A DNA stretch of 64,000 nt, from NCBI GenBank assembly GCA_001936135.1, contig CP012818.1:1612001-1676000 (forward strand), read 5' to 3'. The DNA comes from Saccharomycopsis fibuligera x Saccharomycopsis cf. fibuligera. Taxonomy: Eukaryota > Ascomycota > Saccharomycetes > Ascoideales > Saccharomycopsidaceae. Shown piece by piece: positions 10,487-20,928 of the stretch. A program made the translations under genes and the position numbers. Every line of letters starts with the position of its first letter. The first letter of the stretch is position 1. Below the pieces are notes generated by a model, which was not told the DNA's origin, did not search any database, and saw nothing but the letters and a program-made list of their open reading frames with translations.

Positions 10487-11134
10487 GACAAGTAGATTCG
10501 CTATGCTACATTGAATATTGGCTTATTGTTATAGGGATTTTGTTCATCATTATTATTCTTGACTATTTATAGACAATATATCGTACATATTATGGATATT
10601 ATATACTTTTGTGTCATTGTTATATCGTATTGTATATAAGCCTAAGCTATCATCTGCGGAAGCTGTGCTATTTATGTTTTTATTAGCACACTATATTTGG
10701 CCAAATTGGACCGTTTTAATGGTTTTACTATCTTAGTGTTGTACTTGGATCACTCTTCGATGGTCAGTGCATTGATCTTAGAAGCTTATAGACCATCGTA
10801 ATTTAAATGCCTGCGCGAATATGCATATGACTGCACGAATAACACCATTGATGCGCCAGACTAATCTCACCCCCAGCGAAGAACTTTTTTGCTTTTTTTT
10901 TTTTTTTCTTTTCCGTGCCGAACAAAATAACAGAAATCTCTCTGGGGTGACAGACAGTCATCCATCCCTATCTATTCCATCAGCAACTGCTTCCCCATCT
11001 CCAAACATACTACTAACTTCCTCCCCATACTACATACAAACACAAATCACAGGATAAACAATCTCTTAGTACATACTATAAAACATAAAACTATAACATT
11101 ACATCGCCCTCACGGCAATTCCCATCCTTAGAAA
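10487..11134. other. LYS2 3' region and HAP43-type gene promoter
   Basis: AT-rich sequence after LYS2 is followed by a T tract at about 10886-10910. A C/A-rich leader with almost no G then runs into the next ATG, a common yeast 5' UTR composition. No gene is seen. Confidence 0.55.
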
Positions 11135-12130
11135 ATGTCCACGTCTTCTCCGGCAGCCAGCGGTGAGTTCTCTGGCATCAAAATCCAAACTTCCAAGCAA
11201 TGGGTGCTCCCACCAAGACCAAAACCAGGCAGGAAACCAAGCCTCGATATGCCAACCACCAAAAGAAAAGCACAAAATCGAGCTGCTCAGCGTGCCTTCA
11301 GGGAACGCAAAGCAAATAAGATCCAAGAACTTGAAGGAAGTTTATCTGAATTGAAACATGAACGCAATCGCATAGAAATCAGTTTGACTAATGTCAATAA
11401 TGATTACAGTATTTTGAATAAAAATTTCAATAATGTGGTGCTTGAGAAAAAAGCACTTTTGAATAAAGTGGCCCGTTTGAATGAACAGGTTAATATAAAA
11501 GAGTGCCCAAGATGCCGAACCCGTTTGGTGGATAACTTGACAGCAACGGGGGTGTCGAATAACAATGGCACCGCCAGCACCACTGGCGGTAGCCCACCAG
11601 ATAACACCGACATCATATCCAATCTCAGTGCTAAAATCACATATTTAGAAAAAATTTTGGAGGAAAAAAATAGCTACATTAAGACTCTACAGGCTCAAAG
11701 ATCAGATAGAAGGGCCTCTTTTAACAGTTTTTCCAATGGTAGTAGTGCTACTTCTCCTGGTTTCACTTCTCTTTCCAACACTCCTTCACCATTTGCCTAT
11801 AATGGAATGACACCAACTGGAAGCTATCCAAATAATAATTACAATTTCAACAATAGCAGTAACAATAATAGTAATAATAATAATACCAATAATAATTCCA
11901 ATAACAATACTAATTACGGCCGTTTTGCTGCTGGTTCGACTTCGGTTAGTTCGTTTCCAACACCTGCCAGCCAAGTACCAAGCCCAGTCCCGACCAATGC
12001 TAATGATGTTGAGGATGATGATAATTGTGGTGTTTGCGATAAAGACTTGTGTATATGTGAGACTATAGGCATTAAGGGCCCAAAAAACAATGTGTCTATT
12101 TCTACGAGTACTAATACTACAAGTACATAT

Positions 12131-12161
<31 letters not shown>

Positions 12162-13735
12162 TGCAGTATACTGCTAAGTCAGATAGTAATGACAATATAA
12201 GCCAGGCAATTAATGACTTCAAGCCTTTGAAAGCAGTTCCTTTGAAGAAAAGAAAGTTTGGTCAAACTTCCAATATCTCTAGTATGGCCAGTGCAAATAA
12301 GGAAATTGATTTTACTTTTCAATTTAATAGCAAAAGTGATCCTGCTGCTGATACTGCTGCTACTGCTGGTGAACCTTCTGCTAAACAGCAAAAATTGAAC
12401 AAGTTTTTTGAAAGAACCAAACAGGCAAGAAGTATGACTAATGTATCTAAGAAAGATAATGCAAGTGGCATTGTAACGTCTAATAGTAGCAATAGCAGCC
12501 GACCAGACATAATAAATAGACATAGCACAAGTTCTTCAGACATTTTCTCTAATAATGACCTTTTTAAAACATTTGTGTCTAAAGATCTCGATAATATTGA
12601 ACCATGCGGTTTCTGCTCTGATGATTCACCATGCGTTTGCAGAGAAGCCTCGAGAGAAGCAAGCAAATCATTGAATCTTGCTAATGGTTTAAAAGATGAT
12701 AAAAGCAGCAATGTTGGTAGTCAAGGTGGATGCGCAGGTGGTAAATGCTCGGGCAACGGATGTACTAAGGAGGAATTTTCCAATAACAATAATGAGCAAC
12801 CATCAGTATCACATGATGATATAGAAGATTCTAAATTGCCGCCAATTTTATCGTCGGTTTTGAATAGAAAAAACAGCATGAATGATTATGATAATCTTAA
12901 TAGAATGGATAGAAAAGAAAAACTTCATGTGTTGCATCCTGGTCCAACGGTAGAGTTGAATCAATATACTTCTCCATCATTGACTAATAATGGGTTCCTC
13001 GCTAGTGCTGCTCCAGAATTGACTATTCCAAATTATGGTCAGAAGTCAGCTAATAATGATAATAACAATAACTCAATTATTGCTAATATTAACAGAGAGT
13101 TCAACAATAAAGACGCAGGCAACAAAGAAAAAGAATTCCGCGATGGCTCAAAAGCAGGATGTACTGGTAATCCGGGAACTTGTCTTCAATGCCAATCTGA
13201 TCCGATGTCAACATTATTTTGTACAACAATTGCTAGCAAAGTTTCCGATGAGCGCACTAAACCAATTTTAACAAAACAGCCTCAATCTCAGTTACAACCG
13301 TCAGTGTCACAATTGACTAGCCGTCCATCATTTTCAACCTCATTGCCGAGTGTACCATTGCTAAAATCCATCACTCCTGGCTCTGCGTCTGCGAATACTT
13401 CGGCATCTTCACTATCTTCGATTTCTTCAATTTCTGGTAATTCTAGCACGTCTTCATTATCTAGTGCTTCAGCTACTAATAGTGACTCAAGTAATGCTAG
13501 TGGCAATAGTGAAAGCGGGATTAGTAATACCAGTGGCATTACTACTACAAATGTCAATGGTAAACAACTTTTTATCCCATGTTCTGACGCCTACAAGACC
13601 CTTAGTCGCCATGAGCAGTTCAAAAAGATGGATTTTAATACGTTGGTGGGGAAATTAACTACTAGGGGAATGCAAGTTGAAGTGCAGTCAGTAGTTAATG
13701 TATTGAGAGAATTGGATAGAAGATTGTATAAATAG
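11135..13735 (+). CDS. HAP43: HapX / Hap43-type bZIP iron regulator with HAP4-like motif and four Cys clusters
   Basis: This 866-residue factor belongs to the HapX/Hap43 family, which joins the CCAAT-binding Hap2/3/5 complex and represses iron-using genes when iron is scarce. Three features define it. A HAP4-like motif KQWVLPPRPKPGRKP lies at residues 21-35. Immediately after comes a Yap-type basic region RKAQNRAAQRAFRERKA (about 44-60) with a following coiled-coil zipper to about 105. Further on are Cys clusters: CGVCDKDLCIC near residue 298, CGFCSDDSPCVC near 491, CAGGKCSGNGC near 532 and CTGNPGTCLQC near 676. The last 60 residues (FIPCSDAYKTLSRHEQF to the end) form a folded-looking tail. 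Long Asn/Ser linkers separate the parts. A Yap1/Cap1 oxidant sensor is the alternative, but the HAP4-like motif and the Cys spacing argue against it. Iron sensing by the Cys clusters is known for the family and is not tested here. Confidence 0.88.
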
Positions 13736-14513
13736 GTTAATGTTTTTATATCATATTGTTTCAGGCTATATTGGGGATGAAAAGACCTTTTTTTTTTCTC
13801 ATGATTTTCCCAAGTTGATAAATGCTTTTGTTTAAGCAATATCTGTTTTATTTTATTCTATATTATTTTATTTTTTACATGTGATGTCAGAAACTCTGTC
13901 TTGGTTTTGGTTTTTTTATTCTTTTTTCTTTTAAAAAATTTTTTTATGTTTGATTTCTATTTATTATGATTGCAGTAATAATGGCGTGTTTGTTACTCTG
14001 GGTTTTATTTCGCTTGACTTTTTTTTTTCTTTCTAGTTATAACCATTTCTGAATTGATTTTATACTATCTTCTCGACTTCTCCTTCCTGTTTTATGTCCA
14101 TTAGACTTCACATTTTTCCATAAGCTATTCCATTTGATATTCCCTTTATATATATTCAACCATGTTAGTTAATTTTGCCTCCAAATGTTGTCATTATACA
14201 GTTACCACTACTACTGCTATTATCATTTTCAGTATCTAATTATTTAGTATGTTGAGGGCATTAATATTTATTGAGTGCGTTTAGCAATAAATATAATTGA
14301 AAATTTCATAACCCGACATAGGAGACCCCGGGGCTCTTCTTCTTAAGTGACATGATAGATGTAGATGGGGATGAAGACTAAGCGCTGATGATCTAATGTT
14401 CTAAAAGCTATAACTATAGTCAACTACGCAAGATAATCGGTACATCTTAAGCTTTAATTCTACTAGTGAAGCCGAATTTAATCAATTGGCATATTAGTTA
14501 GTATTCTGACACA
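13736..14513. other. intergenic region, T-rich
   Basis: Several runs of T follow the HAP43-type stop, consistent with 3' end formation. The rest is AT-rich spacer and promoter of the next gene. I see no gene or RNA signature. Confidence 0.5.
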
Positions 14514-15689
14514 ATGAGTGGACAGCAGCAAAGCCCTACTGGGCCTAGTACTGATCAACAACAACAGCAAACAGCCATTGGATTCGCAATCAAGTTTTAC
14601 GAAATTGACAAGAACCTCAATAAAGAAGAACGACACACATTAGGTACATACTTCAAAAGTATAAGTAATAGAACCGCTATCGGTAGTGGGTTAGCTTTTG
14701 CTGTTGGATTTGGATTTGTATTTTTTATAAATCGTCGCAAAATTCAAGCCACTTCAGCACAAGTTAAGCAGCTACAAGCTGCTAATGTCCCTAGGGAGGA
14801 AATTTTCAAAAGAGTTCCTAGAAATAAAATAGGTGTCCAGGGAACTCTTGCCGGCTTGGCATGTATGATGTTTGGTGCCCCTGTTGTTTCATCAGTAGCC
14901 AAATCTTCTGCATTTAGTCGATTACAATCTCAAGAACTGCAAAAAGTTAATTATGACATTGCTGCAAGAAATAGTAATGATAATAACAACAATGACGATG
15001 GATCGTTTGACAATTCCGCAAGCTTCGGGGATGAAAATGATGCAGGTGCTTCTGGATACGGTGACGGCACACCAAAGACCAATGTATTGAAGATGGCTGA
15101 ATTATTGTATGCTTTTCCAGCATTCAAATGGGCTTATTATTTTGAACTTACTTCAATGAAGCCAGAACTGGCAGTAAAGGATCCTAGAAAATTCAAATAT
15201 AGAGCACTTCCAAATGGTCAAGTTGAACAGGTACCGGCTGAGAGTGCCAGAAGTTTGCCTTCCCAACAACAACAACAGCAACAAGGACCAATAGTACCAG
15301 GAATTTCCTCTCCACAGTCTGCAAACAGTAATGACGGTGAAATTCCGGCTTACAAAATAGGATCTTACGATAATAAGTACACCGACAATGTTAATGTTGG
15401 TTTGGAACCTAGCGATAATCCGTTCAGCGTGCCTAAATCATCACCAACATCATCATACCAAACTCAATCTTCATTTGCTACTAGAATTGAAGATGATGAC
15501 GATATCGGCAAGTTGGGACTCGGTGGTAGTAATGAAGCTGGATCTAGTGGCCGTTCTTCTCAAGATGATGGTGCCGGATCCTATGGTTCTGCTTGGGATA
15601 AAATCAGATCACAAAATGGTGGCAGTGGTGGATCAGGACCATCGGGCTCAGGATCATATTGGGACGAGATCAGAAGAAAAAGTAATTGA
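14514..15689 (+). CDS. uncharacterised protein with two membrane segments and a disordered acidic/Ser-Gly tail
   Basis: A 391-residue protein begins with a Gln-rich stretch and then a charged helix (FYEIDKNLNKEERHTLGTYFKSI). Two hydrophobic segments follow: GSGLAFAVGFGFVFFI at about residues 62-77, ending in positive residues (NRRK), and GTLAGLACMMFGAPVVSSVA at about 110-129. A second folded-looking block, LKMAELLYAFPAFKWAYYFEL, lies near residues 195-216, and the rest is low-complexity Ser, Gly, Gln and Asp. The short hairpin of two membrane segments flanked by basic residues would suit a mitochondrial membrane protein. Yeast YIL077C/RCI37 came to mind but I cannot confirm it. The gene is clearly coding because the conserved-looking first half is followed by repeat-rich but frame-intact sequence. 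Function is unknown. Confidence 0.75.
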   Translation: MSGQQQSPTGPSTDQQQQQTAIGFAIKFYEIDKNLNKEERHTLGTYFKSISNRTAIGSGLAFAVGFGFVFFINRRKIQATSAQVKQLQAANVPREEIFKRVPRNKIGVQGTLAGLACMMFGAPVVSSVAKSSAFSRLQSQELQKVNYDIAARNSNDNNNNDDGSFDNSASFGDENDAGASGYGDGTPKTNVLKMAELLYAFPAFKWAYYFELTSMKPELAVKDPRKFKYRALPNGQVEQVPAESARSLPSQQQQQQQGPIVPGISSPQSANSNDGEIPAYKIGSYDNKYTDNVNVGLEPSDNPFSVPKSSPTSSYQTQSSFATRIEDDDDIGKLGLGGSNEAGSSGRSSQDDGAGSYGSAWDKIRSQNGGSGGSGPSGSGSYWDEIRRKSN

Positions 15690-16157
15690 AACAACAATTG
15701 AACTGACGTGATTGGACTAGAAAAAATCTAAAAAATAAATCAAATATATATGAAAAAAAGTTTCTTTTTTATAAAAAAAAGAATGTTAAAAATATTGGAA
15801 ATTAAAATGAACTTGTATATATGCTTGCAACGAATTAGCTAATGTTGGACGCAAACCTTATTGACTTTATTTCAAAATCTATATTGTTGAGTATATATGA
15901 ATGAATGTGTTGTCTTGTAAAATTAAGAATTATTCATGGTGTAAAGTGCAAAATGGCACGCAATTCAAAATTAAGCGCATTAAGTATAATATCTTGTTTG
16001 AAAGCCAAAAGCAATAAAACAAACAAGAGGAAGCGAGTCATTACATGTGGGAAAACAAAATTACTTTAAAAGAATAGTCAAAAGTAGAAAAAAGTTAACA
16101 GTAAAAAATCATTTTTATAGAAAATCAGAGAGAAAATGGAGGCAATGGATATAAAAT
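15690..16157. other. convergent 3' intergenic region
   Basis: This AT-rich spacer lies between two convergent stop codons and has A and T runs. No gene is seen. Confidence 0.5.
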
Positions 16158-17972
16158 TTAGTAAGAATATTTAATTTCAGTTTCAATCAAATCAACCAAA
16201 AATTCAAGTTCCAATTTCTTTCTTGCTTCAACTAACCAATCATTACTCAATTTTCTGCTCCAACCTTTCAAATTTGACACGGTTTCAATAGCGTTGTCAA
16301 GATCACCATTGGATAAGTTGTAATTGACTCTAGAAATTACTGACTCAATATCGTTACCAATCAAATTGGAGTCAACGAGTGGTTTACCAGCACCAGCGCC
16401 GATGCCAGCTGACAGATCAGTTGGAACATTACCTTGCTTGGAAATAAGAAAATAACTGAAAAATTTAGCTGATAAATGGCCTAACAAACCAGCATTTGGT
16501 GGCAAAAGAGAAGCACTACGTAATTCTGGAACAAGAAGGTTCCAACGTTGAATCAATTGAGCATTTGAAAGCAACCCAGTGGTTCTGATATTGTCAGTTG
16601 GTAAAGCTTTGATACTTAGGGCAATTAAATCATCTTCATTAGTTAAGTTTTTGCCTTTGGTAGCTTCAACAACAGCTGGTTTGGTTAATTCAGCAAGTTT
16701 ATTGATTTCATTTAGTATTTTTGGGCCGTTGAGTTCATTCAAGTTATTACCGTAAGTTTCTGGGTTAATAACATACTTCTTCAAACTGTTAAGAACCACG
16801 TTTAATTGGTTGTATTTAGTAAATTTCTCAAAATTGTTGAATAACTCAATTTCAAAATTTTCAAGAAATTCCACTTTTTTGAATAATTCATTCAAATTTT
16901 TCAATTTGTTGTTTCTTTCAGATTCTATCTTGGTGGTAATATTTTTTTCAAAGGACTTTAGCTGTTCAATTTGAGCTAATTTTAATTTATTTTCGAATTC
17001 GACTTCCACAGTTTTTCTAGTCAATTCAACATCATGAGCCAATTTTTTTTCATAATTATCCTTGATTTTGCCAATTTCTCTGTTAAAGTCGCTCAAGAAT
17101 TTACTAATAAGTTCATTTTCTTGTTTTTTCAAAGTTAAGGCATTATCAGCGGTCAACTTAGCAGTCAAATCTTTGGTTAATTCTTCTTTAGAAGATTCAA
17201 ACGCTTTAATATTATTAGAGATACTTTCGATGGAGTCGGTAATGTTGGAAATCAATGAACTAAATGAACTTGAAGATGCAGGAGCAACAGTGTTTTCATT
17301 AATCAATAAGATCAATGAATTTACTTTATTAACCACAGAATTAACTTGATCATTGGTGGATTTGTATTCGATTCTTGGCAATTGCAATTTATTGCCAACG
17401 ACTGGTGGTCTGGCACCAGCGACTGCTTTATTATTATTAGCGCCAGCGTTCGCAGAGTTAGCAGGAATTGGTGTTGGTGGATTAGAAGTGGAAGAAGAAG
17501 TAAACAAGTCCTCAGATTTGCTCTTCACTTGAGCATAAGCATCAGTGACTTTTTCGCTAAAAGCACCCTGTTGAGCAATACTAACGGTTTTATCTTTCAA
17601 TTCGGTGACTTTTCTTCTTAAATCAATCAAATCTCCATCATTTAAAAATTTTTGATTATCTTCAATGAGTTGAACGAGCTCATCAGCAAAAGGAACGTAT
17701 TCGGTATAGTAATCATTAAAGGTATCATTCTTGAGAGATGCATAAGTCCCAGCACCATAAAACAAGACAGTAGCAAGACTCACTTGCAAGATAAAGTTTC
17801 TTATAGGATGTCTCTTCTTTGGTAACTTTGCGGTATTAGCCTTGATAACATTGGCTTGAGCAGTAGTATTAGAAACTGCCTTTTCGTTAAGAACTTTAGA
17901 ATAAGCATGGAACTGACGCTTAGAGCCAGCTCTTACGGATCTAACAGTAGCAACCCTTGATGCGCTGAACAT
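16158..17972 (-). CDS. MIC60: MICOS subunit Mic60 (mitofilin / Fcj1)
   Basis: The protein anchors crista junctions in the mitochondrial inner membrane. I start at 17972, giving 604 residues and a typical presequence (MFSASRVATVRSVRAGSKRQFHAYSK). The longer in-frame start at 18104 would place a run of Lys, created by a T tract on the + strand, before the targeting signal and is unlikely. One inner-membrane segment, NFILQVSLATVLFYGAGTYAS, follows a basic patch (KLPKKRHPIR). Next comes a long region rich in Lys, Glu, Asn and Leu that should form coiled coil. The C-terminal mitofilin block has YNLSNGDLDNAIETVSNLKGWSRKLSNDWLVEARKKLE (in part) and ends LIETEIKYSY. Yeast Mic60 is 540 residues. Identity is strong on the presequence, membrane segment and C-terminal signature taken together. 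Confidence 0.88.
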   Translation of the reverse strand: MFSASRVATVRSVRAGSKRQFHAYSKVLNEKAVSNTTAQANVIKANTAKLPKKRHPIRNFILQVSLATVLFYGAGTYASLKNDTFNDYYTEYVPFADELVQLIEDNQKFLNDGDLIDLRRKVTELKDKTVSIAQQGAFSEKVTDAYAQVKSKSEDLFTSSSTSNPPTPIPANSANAGANNNKAVAGARPPVVGNKLQLPRIEYKSTNDQVNSVVNKVNSLILLINENTVAPASSSSFSSLISNITDSIESISNNIKAFESSKEELTKDLTAKLTADNALTLKKQENELISKFLSDFNREIGKIKDNYEKKLAHDVELTRKTVEVEFENKLKLAQIEQLKSFEKNITTKIESERNNKLKNLNELFKKVEFLENFEIELFNNFEKFTKYNQLNVVLNSLKKYVINPETYGNNLNELNGPKILNEINKLAELTKPAVVEATKGKNLTNEDDLIALSIKALPTDNIRTTGLLSNAQLIQRWNLLVPELRSASLLPPNAGLLGHLSAKFFSYFLISKQGNVPTDLSAGIGAGAGKPLVDSNLIGNDIESVISRVNYNLSNGDLDNAIETVSNLKGWSRKLSNDWLVEARKKLELEFLVDLIETEIKYSY

Positions 17973-18522
17973 ATGTGCAATTTTTTTCTTTTTAATGCTT
18001 TTTTTTTTTTTTTTAGGTTCGTGTTGGACTAATTGGGAATCAATTGAAGAAGTAAAGAGAGACACAACAGCAACAACAACAACAGCACTTGCTTGTGAAG
18101 CCAATATACTATTTCTTTGCAGTTAACAGATACGGGTGCTCTCTATTTTCAGTTTGCAATTTTCAAATCTCAGCGTGCGACCAATTAAAGCTGCCAGAAA
18201 AAAAGAAAAAAAAAATCAACAAAGAAGGGGCACCCGAAATGATATACGCACGTCTTGTATTTGTAAAATGTTATGTTATAAGGTCAGATGACTATCAGAG
18301 AAACATCCTAGCACTGTTTATTTAAACATCCTAACACCTCATATATAATGTGTGAATAGTCTTTACTAAATAGGATGAACATTCATTTGAATATTCTAAC
18401 TTTTCGTTCAAAAATATCGTATCTTTCATAATACATTGAAATATTATTGTATTGAAGAAGCTAAAAGAATGATAAGTATAATAGAAAATAAAAAATAATT
18501 CGAAAGGTATATTCATCCATCC
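17973..18522. other. MIC60 promoter region / OYE-like gene 3' region
   Basis: Both flanking genes are on the minus strand. The stretch holds a T tract at about 18000-18014 just upstream of the MIC60 start, an A-rich patch near 18198-18216 and AT-rich spacer. No gene is seen. Confidence 0.5.
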
Positions 18523-19704
18523 TTAGATCAACGGTTTTGGCAACTGTTTGTCTGCAAATTCAGCATCAAAGTTAAGTTCTTCACCATATCTTGAAAAAGT
18601 GTTATAGCCCAAGTTTGTTGATGTGTAAAAATATTCTCTTTGGTATGGGGTTAAATCTAAATCATTTTCCAATCTATCGTGCAAATCTGGGTTTGACGTA
18701 AACGGTCTGCCCATAGCAATCAAAGTCTTGTCATCTTTGTCTTCAACTTCTTCGACTAAAGCATCTCTATTTTTTTCAAAATTTCCAGTTTTAATAACAA
18801 ATCCGTCCCAAATGAGCTTAACAAAGTTATTGGAGCCAATAACGTCTTTTTCCTCTAAATCAAATGCAAAATTGAATCTTGGTTCGACCAAACTCAAATA
18901 AGCAAAACCTTTCCCTTTACCAGTTGCTTTAGCCTCATTGACCTTTTTTTGCATTTGGTGAATAACATAACCATAAGTTACTACTGGATGTGGGTCCGCT
19001 TTGTGACCTTCCATCATACCCATAGTGGCCCATGGAGATAATCTAAAGGCCACTTTCTCCATTCCGACTCTGCTAACAACTTCATCAACAGTTTCCAAAA
19101 AAAAACGGGCTCTATTTTCAATGGATCCGCCATACTGGTCGGTCCTTTTGTTCGAAACTGTTTGGAAAAATTGGTCGAAGATAAAACCATGAGCAGCATG
19201 AAGTTCAACCACATCAAATCCACTCTCATTGATTGCCTTCTCAGCTACATCACCAAATTCTTTGATTATTGCTTTCAACTTTTCAACGGAGAAATTATTT
19301 AATCCTCCATTTTTCATGTAGTCTTCATCCGGCCCTAATCCTGGGTAATTTGGATCACGAAATCCCCCCAAATGAAAAAGCTGAACAGAAATGAAAGATT
19401 TGTTTTCATGGACTTTGTCAACGATTTTTTTCCAACTAATACGTTGCTTCTCTGACCAGATTCCGAGCACTCTTGGAAATGGGATTGTTTCTGCAGAAAT
19501 CCCTGTTGCTTCTGTAATCACTAATGTACCAGGTCTCTTGGAACGTTGATCAAAGAACTCAAGTTGCAAATCACTTGGTAAATTGTCTTCAGTTGCTCTA
19601 GTTCTACCCATTGGTGGAAGCACAAGTCTATTTTGCAAAACAATACCACTGTTTAAAGTAACGGGCTTGAAAAGCTTAGTGTCTTTCAATGAAATAATGG
19701 TCAT
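18523..19704 (-). CDS. Old Yellow Enzyme family flavin oxidoreductase with non-canonical active-site residues
   Basis: A 393-residue FMN-dependent ene-reductase of the OYE family. Family blocks are LFKPVTLNSGIVLQNRLVLPPM, VQLFHLG, ELHAAHGFIFDQF and NKRTDQYGGSIENRARFFLE, then LSPWATM and AMGRPFTSNPDL near the phosphate site. By comparison with yeast OYE1, the His/Asn substrate pair and proton-donor Tyr (HSANGY) read His169, His172 and Phe174 here. The flavin-tuning Thr (PPLTRMRA) is Gly33 (PPMGRTRA). The enzyme may therefore have altered ene-reductase activity. His in place of Asn is seen in other OYEs, but loss of the Tyr is less usual. It acts in the cytosol by family expectation. A degenerate second OYE copy lies about 630 bases upstream on the same strand, so a tandem duplication is likely. 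Confidence 0.88.
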   Translation of the reverse strand: MTIISLKDTKLFKPVTLNSGIVLQNRLVLPPMGRTRATEDNLPSDLQLEFFDQRSKRPGTLVITEATGISAETIPFPRVLGIWSEKQRISWKKIVDKVHENKSFISVQLFHLGGFRDPNYPGLGPDEDYMKNGGLNNFSVEKLKAIIKEFGDVAEKAINESGFDVVELHAAHGFIFDQFFQTVSNKRTDQYGGSIENRARFFLETVDEVVSRVGMEKVAFRLSPWATMGMMEGHKADPHPVVTYGYVIHQMQKKVNEAKATGKGKGFAYLSLVEPRFNFAFDLEEKDVIGSNNFVKLIWDGFVIKTGNFEKNRDALVEEVEDKDDKTLIAMGRPFTSNPDLHDRLENDLDLTPYQREYFYTSTNLGYNTFSRYGEELNFDAEFADKQLPKPLI

Positions 19705-20335
19705 AATTGGCTGTTTGTCGAGTAAAAAACTAAATTGGAAATATCAATAAAAATCAAAAAAGGTTTGTAGTATATATCTACGTGTAAAAAAAGATAATAT
19801 CTGAAGTAATAAATCCACACATTCTTTTGCAAAATGGCCAGAAACATAAGAAATTCTACCCTTTTATATCACTGTGTATCCCATCATCCTCGGCATCGCT
19901 TCGCCATTTAATGTAAAAGCCATTTACAGTTAGTGCCGGACTACGTTACCGTTTCTGGAATATATGCCCGCTCTGCGGAGCGGACTTCGGCGGTCCAAGC
20001 AGTTTTGCTTGAGGAAATAGCGTTTTTGTTCGGAATTAAATACGCATGCATTGGATTCGACTAATTTTAATCGCCATTAATCGCGTAATTCTCGGTGATG
20101 ATGGGAAACCGCATAAACTTACGTTCAAAAGTTACAGGCTTTGTACTTATCACTGGTCACCCAATGGTACCCTCAATAGCCTGCTTTTTGCGTGCCTTGC
20201 TAATTTAGCATCCTTTTGCTCATGAATGCTAAATTTGGCATCAGAATATTTCACTGACTTTTGCGGTAAATTATGCTTGATTATGTTTTCATATACAACT
20301 GTAATTTTTTCAGCAAAATCAAAAAATTACGAAGC
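19705..20335. promoter_or_regulatory. upstream region of the OYE-like gene
   Basis: This AT-rich promoter contains a compact GC-rich block with three consecutive hairpins at 19968-20011, described separately. The distal half, next to the pseudogene, shows nothing I can name. Confidence 0.45.
19968..20011. promoter_or_regulatory. three adjacent perfect hairpins with CGG triplets
   Basis: CCGCTC-TGCG-GAGCGG (19968-19983) is followed by GGAC...GTCC (19982-19996) and CAAGCA-GTTT-TGCTTG (19996-20011). Each pair of arms is perfectly complementary. The CCG/CGG triplets in inverted order resemble binding sites of Zn2Cys6 regulators. A structured RNA or a terminator is the alternative. Position about 270 bases upstream of the OYE-like start suits an activation site. 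Confidence 0.45.
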
Positions 20336-20928
20336 TTATATTAAAAATGGTTGCCCATCCTCTAGTTTAAATACAAAGATTGTAACTTTTTCAATCTCAA
20401 CTTTGGCTACCACTTCATCAATAATTTCAAGCACAAAATGTGCTCTGTTTTCAATTGATCCTCCGTACTTATCAGCTCTCTTATTAGTTTTATTTTGAAG
20501 AAATTCATAAAGTAAGTACCCATTGGCAACATGAACTTCAACAATGTCAAACTGAGCTGCTTAAACAGCTTTCTCAGTCCTTTCTCCAAACTGTCTCATT
20601 AATTCTTCGGTTTCTTCGGTAGTTAAATCTATTAAAAGTGTATGTAACTCGATTGCTTTTTGATGTTGTAATTCTTCGGTATAGGCTCCTTCAGATGGAC
20701 CTTTGGATGGCAAGTTTTGTTCGGCTAACACATCAACTTCAGCTGCACCCCCAACAGGGAACAATTAAAGTGAAATAAATGATTTATTTTCGTGCACTTT
20801 ATCCACAATTTTTTTCATTCGAATACTTGTCCATCGCTACAGGTTCTAAGTCGATTTTGAAAAGTGATGGAACTAGTCAATTTAGTTGGCTTGAAAAGAT
20901 TAGTCTCTTTGAGTGGAGTGACAGTCAT
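20336..20928 (-). pseudogene. degenerate Old Yellow Enzyme copy
   Basis: The minus strand starts MTVTPLKETNLFKPTKLTSSITFQNRL, a clear OYE N-terminus, and then breaks. After a short divergent tail and a stop, sequence equivalent to KKIVDKVHENKSFIS resumes, so roughly 60 residues are missing. More OYE-like sequence follows (GAAEVDVLAEQNLP, SEGAYTEELQ) up to another TAA. Beyond it, still recognisable, are VEVHVANGYLLYEFLQ and NKRADKYGGSIENRAHFVLE, ending at a TAA near 20336. The C-terminal half of the barrel is absent. The relic keeps the canonical His, Asn and Tyr (HVANGY), unlike the intact neighbour. It was therefore a different paralogue closer to classical OYE, and not a recent copy of the neighbour. 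Confidence 0.85.

Noticed and set aside
11011-11052. TACTAAC branch-like motif followed by CAG upstream of the HAP43-type start, suggesting a leader intron
   Set aside because: No GTATGT-like donor is visible in the preceding 500 bases, and the C/A-rich leader makes such a motif likely by chance.
17973-18104. Longer N-terminus of MIC60 from the ATG at 18104
   Set aside because: It adds a Lys run coded by a homopolymer and buries the mitochondrial presequence that begins at 17972.
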